Below, piece by piece: positions 1 through 12,480 of a stretch of DNA of 64,000 nt. Numbering within the stretch: position 1 is the first letter of the stretch; each line of letters begins with the position of its first letter. Position numbers and translations under genes: made by a program. Location: the NCBI GenBank assembly GCA_027943335.1, contig BSBK01000871.1, forward strand, positions 2,105,501-2,169,500, written 5' to 3'. The DNA comes from Chamaecyparis obtusa. Lineage: Eukaryota > Streptophyta > Pinopsida > Cupressales > Cupressaceae. A model generated the notes under the pieces. That model was not told the DNA's origin and searched no databases. It saw nothing but the letters and a program-made list of their open reading frames with translations.

Positions 1-1233
1 GCAAATTTGATTATTTCAGTTCATGTATTCAGCTAGCCTTACTCTTTGTACAATCTCCAAACTTTGAGGAATGAAATTGAAACCTTAAGTGTGAGGATCA
101 ATTAGAGGGAACACACGATCTTAAAATTGTCCACTCCTAGTCCATAAACTATGGTTGCATGCCTAGTTGCATGCCTCCTCTTTGTTTTCAAGTTTATACA
201 TATCGCATTTGGTTGAATGTTTCTAATTCAAGTTGAGGTTTTGTAAAATCCTTTCTAATAAATTATAAATGTTCTACCACTAAATCATTGTATTCCATGA
301 AATAATAATCAATTATATCATATTATTCATGCAACACGTTTGATATCTGCACATTTTGCATGCATGTCTACTGAAGATTTCACAACTGCAATATCTACAA
401 CCCATCAAACCTTCCCTATCTTGACAAAGGCTTATGCTCTGAATCATCTTCCTCAAGTCTCTTATAATAGTTGAAGACATTTAATTTGATTTGATTATAT
501 CTATTTTGTGCATTGTCTTTAAATATTTCTATGAAATGATAAATATACTAAAAAAAATATTAGAATTAATTTAATTATAAATTATTTTATTAATATTTTA
601 ACTAATATTAAAAATTAATTTTTTATTTTTCACATTGAACCTCTTTAGATATAAGTGCTAGTCATAAGTAAAATAGGGAAAAATTCAACCCCACATAACA
701 ATACAAGACAAAGACCTAAAAATCATGTTAGAAGAACGAAACAAGAGCATAACAACATGGCTCCCAAACTCCAGCAATATGGAACTGAACTCCAATAAGT
801 GGATGTATAAGATATTGATAATGATAAATCTTTGTAGGTGAAAATGAGTACTTTATTTATTTTTTATTATACATATTATTTAAATTTTAAATAGAAAAAT
901 AAAATAATTCTAATTTAAAAAATATATAAGCATAAACATCACGAGAATTTTATAACACAAAGTAAATATAATTTAATAATTCGTATAATTTTTTTTAAAG
1001 TATAATTTTTAAATTTTAATTTAATAATACATTTTCAAAATTTTTATCTAAACATATTAGTTTGTATATTTATTTATATAATATAATAGAAATAGAAATG
1101 AGAATAAAAGATAAAAAATACTAATGATACCTATATTCATTAGTAATATTGAAATAACTAATAATGCAAATACAAATACCTAAATTGTATTCTTTGCTGA
1201 ATTATTTCATGGGACTGTTCAATGGGGCTAACA

Positions 1234-1236
<3 letters not shown>
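1..1236. other. Unassigned AT-rich intergenic DNA
   Basis: No coding region, LTR end or RNA gene was recognised here. The stretch from about 540 to 1150 is extremely AT-rich, with runs of A and T and no reading frame of useful length. It lies downstream of the 3' part of a decayed minus-strand LINE. Confidence 0.5.

Positions 1237-1282
<46 letters not shown>
1237..1282. repeat. (AAT)n microsatellite
   Basis: An uninterrupted run of about fifteen TAA/AAT units. Simple repeats of this kind are usually length-polymorphic. No function is implied. Confidence 0.95.
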
Positions 1283-1849
1283 CATTTTAACTTAAAGTAC
1301 TCTATTCAATGCACATATACATATGTTGCTACGTGCAGTGTGTGGTTTGGGCATGACTAAAGCTTATGCTATGGCAATGTCTATGACATACGTTTTAGTT
1401 TGCTCCATAGACATTGGCCCTTAATATATTTGTGGTAGCATTAATAAAGGGATTTGAAACTTTCTAGTAGTGAGTATCTTAGACTCGCTTTAATCTAATT
1501 ATTATTTTTTCAATGAAAAAAATACAAATTACAATATTTAGATTGAAGTTATAAATTCCAGAGGAAGACTAAAGAGTACAAATAAACTAGGTGAACCTTA
1601 CAACATATCTAATGATCATTACATGACAACAAAAAGGGCACTAAATACATAGTATAAACATACAAAACACAATTGGTGCAACTAAATACATAGTATAACA
1701 ATACATTCCACCTATCTCATTTTTTTAACTTTCAACAAAGTATACCTGCAGTTTGTTGTTGTCATTTCATTCACAATGATAATCCTTCCAAACACGGCCC
1801 AAATGAAGAACAAAACATATCCTACAACCAACATCTTAATCTTGAAAGG

Positions 1850-3924
1850 AGTACCTTAGAATCTGAGTCATTATTACCTTCCTTTTTTTTGAGCATTTGC
1901 CTAACTTGAAGCTTGATTTGTTGGATTTGGAGATCAAAAGTTCTTCTCAACCTCAGTCTATAGTTGAGAAAAAGTTGAAGTCAAACAATAAAAAAATGTT
2001 TGAGTAAAGCCCTAGAAATGCAGCTTCCTGGTGAGCATCATTAAGATTATTGAAAATAACTTTGCACATGTATCTCTATAATGAGAAAAAATAACATGCC
2101 CGACTCCATCGACAATAATATTAGCATGTAATCCCACACCAAGAAGAACTTCTTTCTAATTTAGTTTAAGTTAAAAAATAGTTGGTAAGTCATCATGCAT
2201 AAGATTTCACTATTTTCTAACAAGGTGACTTCCCCAAAAGACATGCCTTAAATTTTATTGCCAAAGGACAATTGATTGGTTGAACCATCATACATTTCAA
2301 CCTATCTGCAATGGGCAGTTTGAGATCTAAAATCTTCCAAGCAATCAATTGTGCATCTACAACTTGGCTTTATATTTCCATATTTGAGCTGATGATTTTG
2401 ACCGTAAATTTTTATTAAACTTGCAATTCCACTTGGAGTTCAATCGATACATTAAGGGCAAATTTTGGAAGCAATTGTAAATAGGCCTTCTTTAAGGAAA
2501 AAATAGAAAAGAATATGATGAAATCCATAATTAGTCTTTATAAGAGTTACAGTGAATAGGTGTATAAAATTTCATTGTTGATTCTAGAGGCACTAAAGAC
2601 TGAATAACAATTAAAAAAAACTTTGTATTTATTGCTTAGATTGAACCATCCTTTAATAGAATGCAAAGGAAACCATCTCATAGTATGAAAATACCAAAGG
2701 TCTCCAACACTATGAACTCTTTTTTGAAGAGAACATAAGGTTATTTAGGAAAGCTTAAAGTAAGAGGCTAATTCTGAATAAGGATGTGCTTATTCCACCA
2801 AATAGAGGAGGTGGAAAAATTGAATCCATGTTGAAGCAAGTCACCTCTCCATTTTAAAATACTACATGTGTGTTGCCAAGCCTTTCATATAGATTGAAGG
2901 AGAAAATAAACTTTGATAGAGGAAAATGAGACATGGAAAATTTTATCCGTCAATCCGACTAGCTACCATTTGTCTTTAACAATGGAAATATTAATGCGGT
3001 TCCATTTGAGAATCTTCCATGGTTAATCTACATGGATAGCTCTGATAATCCATTTGGTGGCCAAACAAAACCCTTGTATTCTCGGGTCAATAATCCCCAA
3101 ACCACCTTTACATTTGGGTTGGATACAATGAGTCCATGATGTAGATACAAATCCTCTATTATTGTTCCACTTAGCCCAAAGAAATTGATAGATAATTTTG
3201 ATTAAGTCTTCATGCCATTTTTTTCAAGGCATCGAACATGAAGAGTAATAAACATGAGTAACAAGAAAAAATTGTTTACAACATGTATTTTGCCAGCCAA
3301 AGATAGAAATTTGTTTCTCCAATTCCACATATCTAAAAGTAACACCCCAATACTAAATAGTATACCAAGGTACACCATGATTTCCCTATATTTAATTTGT
3401 TTCCAAACTCAGGGAATCCAATGAGGAATAGGGCCATGTTCAACCATTAGAAATTATATTTTATGATGTGCAATTTTAGAACCTGAAATGACACAATACA
3501 ACTCCAGAATATCCATCATATTGGATGTACTTTTTTCATTTTTTTGTAAAAATAATAGGTTATCATCAACATAATGGGAATGAATAACAACAACATTATT
3601 AGGAATATAAATTCTTGAGATCAACTTCATGTTGTTAGCACTTTCAAGTAAATATCCCAAAGCATCAATTGTAAGGACATATATATGGAGCTAAAGGATA
3701 ACCTTTATGGATAGATCTCTGTAAAGGAAATAGATTTGTCATAATATTATTAATAACGATCCAAGCATTAACATCTCGAAAAAGAATTTCAACATGAGCT
3801 CAAATCTTAGGACCAAAACCAAGCCACTGAAGTATTTTAAGAATGAAACTCCAACAAATTCTATTGTAATATTTGTCAAAATCAAGTTTGATCAAAATAA
3901 AAAATATTCTTGTTTGTTGAGCCC
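1850..3924 (-). pseudogene. LINE (L1-like non-LTR retrotransposon) ORF2, 3' part
   Basis: Read on the minus strand, this holds the C-terminal half of a LINE reverse transcriptase. The first recognisable block, just inside 3924, reads IKLDFDKYYNRICWSF, the LINE form of the RT palm start (KLDFEKAYDRVDW). A run like RSIHKGYPLAPY follows at about 3690-3720. The catalytic box is HYVDD at about 3570. Then come WNWRNKFLSLAGKIHVVN at about 3300, KGGLGIIDPR at about 3090, and a zf-RVT-like LPIADRLK at about 2300. Stops and frameshifts occur throughout, so it cannot encode protein. The rest of the same LINE continues at 9269, the two halves being separated by an LTR retrotransposon. The 3' end is not clear and is placed near 1850 only because similarity fades there. 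Confidence 0.8.
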
Positions 3925-5161
3925 TGTTGAACATGCCGAATAACTAGCGGGGGTGAATCAATTATTTCCAAACACTTTATAAAAAAAATCTCTATCGGTA
4001 AATTGATAAACAAAAACAAAAACAACTTTTGATCTATTGGTTAAGCACACAAAACATCCACATAAAATGTAAACATGAAAGCACAAGAACACCAACACAG
4101 AGAAAACCGAGATCTATGTGGAAAACCCAAATTGGAAAAAACCATAGAGAAGATAATTCTCATAAAATGAAAACACTTGTTAGGGTGACATTGGTTAAGA
4201 TGATTTGTACAAAGGCTTACTACCGGTTATGCTCACTATAGGTTGGCTCACTATCATTCGACTCACTACTAGTCGAGATAACTACCTTTATGCAATTGAA
4301 ATATCAAAGTAGATATAATAGCAAACTGATTGAATTGCATCTAAATATGCATGAATAGTTTGATAATTAAGCTCTGTCATAACAATCACTAGTCGATCTC
4401 CAACTGTTTGATCCATTTTTATTGGTATGTAAGCATTGACTAGATCTTCAATCTACGACCTCAGATATCACTGCTCACATACATCAATGTCACAGGTTCA
4501 CAATATAATTTTCATCACATTCACCACACTCGAATACAAAAGGTTCTCCTTCATTTATATTGGTATCTGAACATACATATATCGACTTCACGCTAAATGT
4601 GTGACAACCGCAATGGTAAGGAAATTATAATTACATTTAATACATAACATCGATCCTAAATCTAGGACATACATAAGAGATCTTATCAAAACGCTACAAC
4701 ATGAACCAAAAATAGGTCACACTTAAGATATTATAATGCATATTACATTTTCCAAGGACTGCCACAACCAAGACCAAAAAATGGAATCATGAAGTAATCG
4801 AAATCATCGATAGAAGAATCTTCATGATACATTGTATCCGATATTCCAAAAACATATGATGAACTGCACTACTGCCTAGATACTTGTAGCAACATTGCAA
4901 CCAATGCAATCACTAGAGACCGATACAAAAGTGCACCAAAATGTATGATCCATGAATGGAACACTGTACACTTATCCCGAAGCACCAAGAGACACCAAAA
5001 TGTTCACATTGAATCCTACCTTCTGCACAAGTGAAACTCCTATTCCAATACCAATAGCCAACAAGTTATACCTAAAACTCACAACAACCAACCGATACCG
5101 CCAGAGTGTCAGTATGAAGGTTTTGACAATCAATGCTAGTAAACACACAATGAGTCTTACA
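3925..5161 (-). repeat. 3' LTR of the 3925-9268 element
   Basis: This aligns along its length with 8018-9268. Shared landmarks are the CACTTTATAA block near the start, a conserved GGTTCTCCTTCATTTATATTGGTATC segment (interrupted here only by small changes) in the middle, and ACACAATGAGTCT at the end. The two LTRs differ by many substitutions and small indels (1237 against 1251 bp), so the insertion is old. Confidence 0.85.
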
Positions 5162-5175
5162 ATCTCCCCCTTTGA
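5162..5175 (-). promoter_or_regulatory. Polypurine tract
   Basis: On the minus strand this reads CAAAGGGGGAGAT and directly abuts the 3' LTR. This is the plus-strand priming site expected at the 3' end of an LTR retrotransposon interior. Confidence 0.8.
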
Positions 5176-6880
5176 TATTGATGGAAAAATACCAAAACAT
5201 AAAAACTCAAAAGATCTCCAAAACCCCCCCTGAGTAAATGGAACACATATCTTCTCCTTTTCTCTCCCCCTTTTTTCCATAATGGAAAAGGTCCAAAAAT
5301 AAAGTGAAAAAAACTCAAAGTAGAACAACAGTTTTAGTAAAAAATACCTTCTTGTACCTCTCCTTTAAAAATTGGAAGCTCCTTCTTCCATTACGAAATT
5401 ACCACCTCCATGCAAGCACACAAGCTGTCAAACTCAACCGGCCTATAAAAAGATTTCATTTAGTTTGAGGACTAAAACCTCTGCTCATACTTCTCTGCAT
5501 TGGTTTCTTTCTTACCAATCTATTCTTCCTCACTTTTAGAAATAGTGACAACCTCCACGCCTTTATTATTGATCTTTACTCTTTTCGCTTCACTGATAAC
5601 AACTTCCATTTCCTTGTGTCCCAAGGAGGGACCTTCCTTAATTTTTCTAACTAGTACAACACCAACAACAACCAAACTAGAACCAAGATTCTCTTGTAGA
5701 GACAAGAAATATGCCTTACAATAATCTTCTTTATTTTCCAACCCTTCTAGGTACCTGTAAATCTATTTACCAATAGGAATGTTAGTCTTCCACTCAACAT
5801 TTTCTTTGCCAAGAAAAGACCTCAAGAAATAGAACACTAAGAACATGAATCCAAAACATAAACCATAACCATCTTCAACTGACATCTTCACATTTAGAAA
5901 CAAATTATCCAATAACATTTTGTAGAAGATTCATTTGAATATTCTGCTTCACCATCTTGCATGTCATATATAAAGCCACAACATAAGTTCAACTGTCACA
6001 ACTATAGAATTATATCTTATAAGAAATGCTGAGAGAAACATACCTTACAATAAGATCTTCAATAGTATGAATTTGAAAAGCACGTTGATCCGCACTTATC
6101 ACCAATAGGGCTTCCACCTCTTCATAGCTAATTGATTTCTTTCTAGGTAATTCACCAATGCTACATAGACAAGTAATCACCTCAATTACTCCCTTCATCA
6201 CATTATAGAGTCTGTCCAACACAAGGGCTTCACCATGAAACTGAATCAACACAAACATAATTAAATCTCTATCATCACACCATGAAAATTCTCCCTAGAT
6301 ATCAAGTCTAATATTTCTAACTCTCTGCATTCCTTTCGTGCGAAAACCAAAATCTAATTGTTTGATATGACTATGATCAAACTCCTTCAAATCAAATTAT
6401 TTTTGCACTCTTCTTTTCACACTAATACAAACATCAAATTTGTGTTCCATGATCTCTTCACAATTTTTTTTCTCAATCACTCTATAAATTCACAAGTTTT
6501 CTCTTTGAGCTACATTGCCAAATGATTCAAAATTTCCCTTTTAAAACCATGAACAACTAAAAATCAAAATTCCCACCTAAATTCATTATCATTGACGCAA
6601 TTATACATCGATAAAAAATGTCTTGTGATCTTTAATACTTCATCTCATCTATTGGTAACAACCTAGTTGCAACCGATACCTCTTTGGAGAAGGGGAGATG
6701 TAAGATTTGATTTGTTTAGTACTCCCTCTGAGCCAAAGCACTCAACTCAGTTGTCGGTAGGGCTAGTACCGGGATCCAATACCATTGAACTTTCCACACT
6801 ATCAAATTTATTTCTCCATTACACACTCTACTTCTAAGAATTACTAGACCCCGCAACATGATGATCAAATCTAGTATTTG
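5176..6880 (-). other. Non-coding interior of the Gag-only retrotransposon
   Basis: About 1.7 kb between the zinc-knuckle region and the polypurine tract. No RT, integrase or protease motif was seen in any frame, and the longest open frames are under 120 codons. In autonomous elements pol would lie here. Confidence 0.5.
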
Positions 6881-7965
6881 CTGGAAGACTATCACATCTG
6901 CATGATTTTGTATAATGATCAATTTGTCCACATTTGAAATAATTCATAGTTATTTTCCCATATCTCACCAACTGATTCTTAGATCTGCATTAACTAGCTT
7001 TGTGACCAAAGTTGTGACACATAGAGAAATTTCAATGAAAGATATAAATCATTGCATTCTTCTATTCTTGATTTGAAAATTGACTCTTACACTGACTTTA
7101 TTTGTGACCAATCGTATGAAAATTAAAGAATTTAATTCTTTGTTCCTTTCTCATCCTACAATTAACTGCCTTGTGACCAAAATTCTTGTAAATATGACAA
7201 CAACTAAAAGATAAATACCTTTGAGCATTCAGTTGTCTTACCAAAGGCCTTTTTGTAGATCTGTTCTGATTTTTAACCTTTCTTATCACTTCAACCTTTG
7301 CATCATCTTTAATTACTTTTTTCTTTCCTTTATCCTTCTAACTTGATCATATTTCATCAATAAACCCTAATCCTTCTTTATCCTTGTGTCCTTTCTGAGA
7401 GGATAATAATTGATCCAAGATAGTACTTCTCGCACATGTCTTTTCTTCTGACTTCAGCTTCTTTAGTTCCAAATCTAGCTTTTCATTTTGTTCTGAACTC
7501 TTTCTAATCATCTCCTTGAAGTTTTCTTCAGTCTCTTTCCATTCTTCCATTGCGATTTCCAGTTCAATTATTTCTAACCAACCATTTTTTGACTTGTATT
7601 TCAATCCTGCCTTGATACTTTCTTCCCTTCGAGCCTTTTCATCCAACTTCCTCTCAAGATCAACTATCTTCCCTTTTAGTTCCTAACCTATATTTTTACC
7701 ATTTTCTTTAATTCTTTCAGTCCCCTCAGTTCTTTCTCCAAATCTCCAACTCTTCTTTTGATTCATTCAATTCTTGACTAACCTCCTTGTGCCTTAATTC
7801 AAACCTCTTAATCTGATCTCTTAATTTTTCTATGCAAGCATTTGCTTCCTTCATATTTTCTTTCAAATCCTAATTTTATGATTCAATACCTTTAGTGTCA
7901 CTCATCATGATTTTCCAATCTTCTTTATTGTAGAATCCGCCTTCCATCTTTTCAAACATCCAAGA
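6880..7965 (-). pseudogene. Gag-like polyprotein remnant: coiled coil plus tandem zinc knuckles
   Basis: On the minus strand an upstream part (7880-7960) reads MFEKMEGGFYNKEDWKIMMS. A Glu/Lys-rich coiled-coil segment of about 100 residues follows (7347-7646). After it comes a series of CCHC knuckle relics spaced about 30-45 residues apart: CCHIYKNFGHKAVNC near 7160-7205, FFNFHTIGHK near 7100-7130, MCHNFGHKAS near 6995-7030 and FKCGQIDHYTKSC near 6905-6945. Several have lost one or more zinc ligands, and stops interrupt the frame. A Gag with four or more knuckles is unusual. Multi-knuckle Gag proteins are known in some plant retroelements, but I cannot name the family. Confidence 0.6.
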
Positions 7966-8000
7966 TCTCCCACAAGCGGTTAAGTTCTATCTGCAGGGAC

Positions 8001-8015
8001 CAGGCTCTGATACCA
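8001..8015 (-). promoter_or_regulatory. tRNA primer-binding site (initiator Met type)
   Basis: The minus strand reads TGGTATCAGAGCCTG, the standard complement of the 3' end of plant initiator Met tRNA. It sits two bases inside the 5' LTR. It fixes the orientation of the element as minus. Confidence 0.9.
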
Positions 8016-8017
8016 AT

Positions 8018-9268
8018 TGTTGAATAGGCTGAATAATTGAGAGGCTAGGTGAATTAGTTATTACCACACACTTTATAAGACTTTTTATTTGTCGATAAAT
8101 TAATAAAAAAAATAATAATAAATTTTAATCGATCAAACTTAAGCACATAAAACATCCACAAAAATGTAAACATGAAAGCATAGGAACAACAACACAAAGA
8201 ACAACAAGATTTACGTGGAAAACCCAACTGGGAAAAACTACAGAGAAGCTAATTCTCATGAAATGAAAACACCTATTAGGGTGACACCAGTTAAGTTGAT
8301 TTTTACAAAGGCTCACTGTCGATTATACTCACTACAGGTTGGCTCACTACCGATCGGCTTAGTTCTAGTTGGGCTAACTTCCCTTATACAATAAAAATAT
8401 TAAATTAGATATAATAGAAATACAAATTGATAGATTGCATTTGAATATGTATGAATAGTTTAACAATTAAGTTCTTTCACAACAATCACCAATTGATCTC
8501 CAACTATCTAATCCACTGCTATCTATATGTAAGCTTTGACTAGATCTTTAATCTTTCACCTCAATTATCACTACTCACATACATCACTATCGCAAGTTCA
8601 CACTATACTTTTCACCACACTCAGATACAAAAGGTTCTCCTTCATTTATATTGGTATCCAAACATACACATTTCATCTTCACACCAAATGTTTGACAACC
8701 CCAATTCTAAGGAAATTATAATTACATTTAATACATAAAATTGATCCTAAATCTAGGACATACATAAGAGATCTTATCAACATGCTACACCATGACCTAC
8801 ATATAGGTCACACAACACACTTAAGGTATTACAATGTATATTACATTTTGCAAGAACTGCCACAACCAAGACCAAAATATGGAATCATGGAGTAACTGAA
8901 ATCACCAATAGAAGAATCTTCATGATACGTTGTAGTTGATATACCAAAAACATCTAATGAACTGCACTATTGCCTAGATACCTGTAGAAATATTGTAACC
9001 AACACAATCACTAGAGATCGATACAGAAGTGCACTGAAACATATGAGCCATGAATGGAATATTGTACACTTTTCGTGAAGCACCAAGGGACACCAAAATT
9101 TTCACATTTAATCCTTCCTTGTGCACAACTGAAACTTGTATTCCAATATTGACAGCCAACATGATATACCCAAAATTGCCAACAACCAACCGATACTACC
9201 AGAGTGCCGTTATGGAAGTTTTGACATCAATGATAATCAATGCCAACAAAAACACAATGAGTCTAACA
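8018..9268 (-). repeat. 5' LTR of the 3925-9268 element
   Basis: Direct repeat of 3925-5161, starting TGTTGAATAGG and ending GTCTAACA, followed by the pentamer ATCCC. The PBS adjoins its low-coordinate end, so this is the 5' LTR of a minus-strand element. Confidence 0.85.
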
Positions 9269-9990
9269 ATCCCATTCAAAATCCTCCCATGCTAACATTA
9301 GATTATGAAGAATAAATTTGCCAGTATTAAAACCAGTTTGTTCAGCTTGAACAATTCCTCGTACCACTAGTTTGATCCTAAAAGACAAGGCTTTTGCTAT
9401 AATTTTATAGGAAGTATTGAGTAAGGTTATAGGACACCATCTAGAAATAGAATCTTCATGTTTTCCTTTAGGAAAAAGTTTTATTATGTCACCATTAATA
9501 ATAGGACCTAGTGATCCATTTTTAAAAGCTTGCAAATACAGACAATAGAAATCATCCTTAATGTGCTGCCACATAACTTAAAAAAATTCCATAGGAAGGT
9601 CATCACCATCGAGACTTTTATAAGGGGCCATAAAGAAAAGAGACTTTTCTAATTCTTCCAATGAAAAGAGTCTATCTATATATTGGCTACAATCACAGTC
9701 AATTCTATAATTAGGAATATGAATTTTCACTATGTCTTTAAGGGCTTCTTGAATACTTTGCCATTGATAATATTTGAAGAGATTCTCATAGAATCGTTTA
9801 AAAACATTGTAGATATCAAAAGGGTTAGACTAAAGAATATTAGATTCATCCCATATCACCCTAGTTCTTTCCTTTTTAAGTCCATAATTGAGATAAGTAA
9901 ATAATTATTTAGTGCCTCTATTTCCTTCCTTAATCCAATATAATTGTTATTGCAAATAATCATGATGATACTATCAAAGTGAGCCTTAAA
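9269..9990 (-). pseudogene. LINE ORF2, part N-terminal to the RT palm
   Basis: On the minus strand a 103-codon open stretch (9263-9574) contains FPKGKHEDSISRWCPITLLNTSYKIIAKALSFRIK and ends in HNLMLAWEDFEW, a typical LINE RT block. Further upstream (9600-9960) the same strand reads WIKEGNRGTK, RVIWDESNI and ENLFKYYQW, the LINE linker between endonuclease and RT. It joins in order to the block at 1850-3924. No convincing endonuclease domain was found upstream on this strand. Confidence 0.75.
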
Positions 9991-11318
9991 TTTTATTATA
10001 AAAGTTCATGATAAGTTTTATCAATAGAAGTTTCTCATTTATTTTTACATGTAAATGTTATGAAAATTATAGTCAAATATTTTTATTATGGTTCACCATA
10101 TCTCATTAACTTCTTACTACTTGTTCCAAACATTCTTAGAAGTTTTGACCCAAGTAATCTTAGGAGTTCTATGAAATTAAACTCATTATGCTTCATGACC
10201 TTATTGAGTACTTTTTTTCTCTTTATTATTCAATGATCTCTTATAGGTCCAAATGCTTCTCGATCAATTCAAATATTAACTTATGAAGATTATTCTTCTA
10301 GTATTATATTTTTGTTAGAATCAATATATTAAAGTTTATGAGTATCACTAATTATTGTCTAGGTAGAGCTCAAGCAAGTCTCAACCTTCCTTATTGGGAT
10401 TTGGACCTAGAAAAATTTGTGTAGCCATTGAGGCATTTTATTTAGCATCATCCGCCCCAAAAAATTCTAGTTAGTCCTACAAGCAAGTTTATTTTGAGGT
10501 GTATGTTTTACCTCTAGCTTTCAAAATTAGGTGTAAAGTCACATAAATATTGTTGTTTTATATAGCTAATTGCCTAGACATTAATCCTTCAAGAATATAA
10601 TCACATGATATGCCCTTAAAAAAATATGGTATTTTTGGTTATCATGGCTGATAAAAATCCTACTTCCAAACCCATTGAAAGTAGTGAACTATCCATTGTA
10701 ATTAAAACCCAACATTATGTGCATAAGTGTAACCTAGTTCTTCTCGGTAAAGGTTCAAACCCTTACCAAAAATCTCAAATGGTTTCAACTACTAGTTGAT
10801 GCCTATCTATTGAGATATTTTTTGTGAGCACTCAACCTTATAGACTTCAAAAACACTGTTTCTTAGTGATGATGATTCTTGAGCTGCTCCAAGAAAAAAA
10901 AAACCACTCTATTTGGCTCAACAACTATATTTTGCTAAACAAGTTTTCACTCTTCAATAATAAGTCCATGGTGTTAATGGAGGGTAATGGACAACTAAAT
11001 ATCTCTATGGAGGATCCCTCTATATGGACATAATTTCATGGAATGTTGGACCTATAAATTCCTCTCACAAGTTTTATGTTCAATTCTCTTGCTAGAAACT
11101 TGATCAATTTATTTTTGGGTAAGTGCACAAAGATGGGGGACCAAAAAGTTTCCACTCACTTTTTTGGTCCCCCCAAAAAGGTATGGTGTGTGCCATATAA
11201 TATATGGAACATGCCTTATGGTTTGGTGTGTTGAGTCTTAGGCTTGGGCTCACCAAGCCTATATGGCGTGTACCTTATTTGGCGCATGCCAGATATTTCA
11301 TTGACAAAATGTTTTTCC
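9991..11318. other. Unassigned region with a weak plus-strand LINE endonuclease-like start
   Basis: Mostly unrecognised. At about 11030 the plus strand reads DIISWNVGPINSSHKFYV, similar to the IISWNVRGLN start of LINE endonucleases, but it decays within about 30 residues. The preceding 10640-11030 has no clear homology. It may be the 5' stub of a second, oppositely oriented LINE. Confidence 0.25.
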
Positions 11319-11356
11319 ATATATATATATATATATGTCTCTCTCTCTCTCTCTCA

Positions 11357-11392
<36 letters not shown>
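11319..11392. repeat. Compound (AT)n-(CT)n-(CA)n microsatellite
   Basis: Three dinucleotide runs lie back to back: AT at 11319-11336, CT at 11338-11355 and CA at 11355-11392. The last two are nearly uninterrupted. Confidence 0.95.
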
Positions 11393-11395
<3 letters not shown>

Positions 11396-11900
11396 TGATC
11401 AAGCTCTTTAAACTCAATTCAAATGCAATTTTAGAGCACATATATATACATGAAATATAATATTTAAGTATAAGTCACATCTCAATAATGTAGTTCTTAA
11501 TCCAAGCATTAGTACGTGCAAATGATATAACAATAGTACACAATTAGGTATTACATGCCATATGTCCAACACAATGTCATATATCATACAATACATAAGA
11601 TAAATATAAGAAATTATAGAAAAAATATAGACAACAAGTCCTTGAACACCATTGACCGCAACAATTATTCGCTATCTAGAGAGATGAGAACTCAACCCAG
11701 GTGTTTCTTTGCCCAACCATGAAGCTTACGCTCCCCTAAATATTTTATGAAATGAAAGATACCCAGCCCTGCATAAAATTCCCAGCCACCTAGAAACAAT
11801 AGACAAGAGGGAAACCATAAGGAAATTGAGGTAGCTCACACTCAGTTCTAGATTATTTCAAAAAACCTAACAACCCAAAACTAAAGCCAAAGTTCAGGAT
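11393..11900. other. Unassigned; possibly interior of a minus-strand LTR element
   Basis: No coding similarity was recognised. The 3' edge is a minus-strand primer-binding-site match, so at least the part near 11900 could be leader sequence of a retrotransposon whose 5' LTR starts at 11915. Confidence 0.3.
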
Positions 11901-11912
11901 GCTCTAATACCA
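11901..11912 (-). promoter_or_regulatory. tRNA primer-binding site
   Basis: The minus strand reads TGGTATTAGAGC, the same variant of the initiator Met primer site used by two other elements in this window. An LTR-like TGTAAAG start follows two bases beyond it. Confidence 0.6.
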
Positions 11913-11914
11913 CT

Positions 11915-12480
11915 TGTAAAGAATTTAAGATAGCAAAATACTTTCCTTCACTAATATTGAGGGGAGGATAACATAATTTTTTTTCAAATCTTTACATCTT
12001 TTTTTTTTTATCGGTAAAAGGCCATAGCCCTAGAAAGTTTTTTTATTAATATAAATAATTAATTTACAATGTGACCCCGCTCACTGCAGGTGCTGGTAGG
12101 AAAGAGCAGGGTAAATCTTTACAACATTTACTTAAGCTTAACATAAATAAATAAAAATAACTTCCATACCATAACATACTGATTTACATGGGGAAAAACC
12201 ATTTTGATAGAAATACCTTGCTCCAAAACCACCCAATATATTATTTAGAAATCAATACCAAATAACAATATACCCACAAAGAAAGCTTCTCACTGGAGTA
12301 TCACCAATTAGAGATCCCAAGATAACAACTAACAAAAATCTCACAATACATTACAATACACAACCATAATACAATGCCCTCATAATATATGGTTTCCTTC
12401 TTGGACAAGGAAAGAACACATAACATCCATTGCCACATATGTGACCTAATCATCATCTATCAAAATTTACAATAATAAAT
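11915..12480 (-). repeat. Probable 5' LTR of an old minus-strand retrotransposon
   Basis: It starts TGTAAAGAATTT next to a primer site and contains the GGGGAAAAACC-like block common in plant LTRs. No partner LTR was found in the window, and the outer end is not determined. It carries a short LINE-tail insertion at 11997-12112. Confidence 0.4.
11997..12112 (-). mobile_element. 116 bp LINE 3' tail (or SINE) insertion with 11 bp target duplication
   Basis: The insert is bounded by the perfect direct repeat AAATCTTTACA (11986-11996 and 12113-12123). On the minus strand it ends CTTTTACCGATA followed by a poly(A) run. This matches 3' ends of plant LINEs and of SINEs that share them. The size fits a severely 5'-truncated LINE copy. 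Confidence 0.85.

Larger units (their letters stand above)
3925..9268 (-). mobile_element. LTR retrotransposon with Gag-like remains only, nested in a LINE
   Basis: Two direct repeats of about 1.24 kb bound a 2.86 kb interior. Both start TGTTGAA and end AACA or TACA. A primer-binding site for initiator Met tRNA and a polypurine tract lie immediately inside the repeats, both in the minus-strand orientation. The flanking pentamers AGCCC (3920-3924) and ATCCC (9269-9273) are a target duplication with one mismatch. The element interrupts a LINE RT whose frame resumes on the other side. No protease, integrase or RT could be found in the interior, only a Gag-like coiled coil and zinc knuckles, so it was probably non-autonomous. 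Its superfamily cannot be assigned without pol. Confidence 0.85.

Noticed and set aside
4029..5328. Short frames within the LTR at 3925-5161 and its edge
   Set aside because: They lie in LTR sequence, are not conserved in the partner LTR at 8018-9268, and match no family.
11028..11130. A full plus-strand LINE endonuclease
   Set aside because: Only about 15-20 residues after IISWNV resemble the family; no catalytic residues follow.
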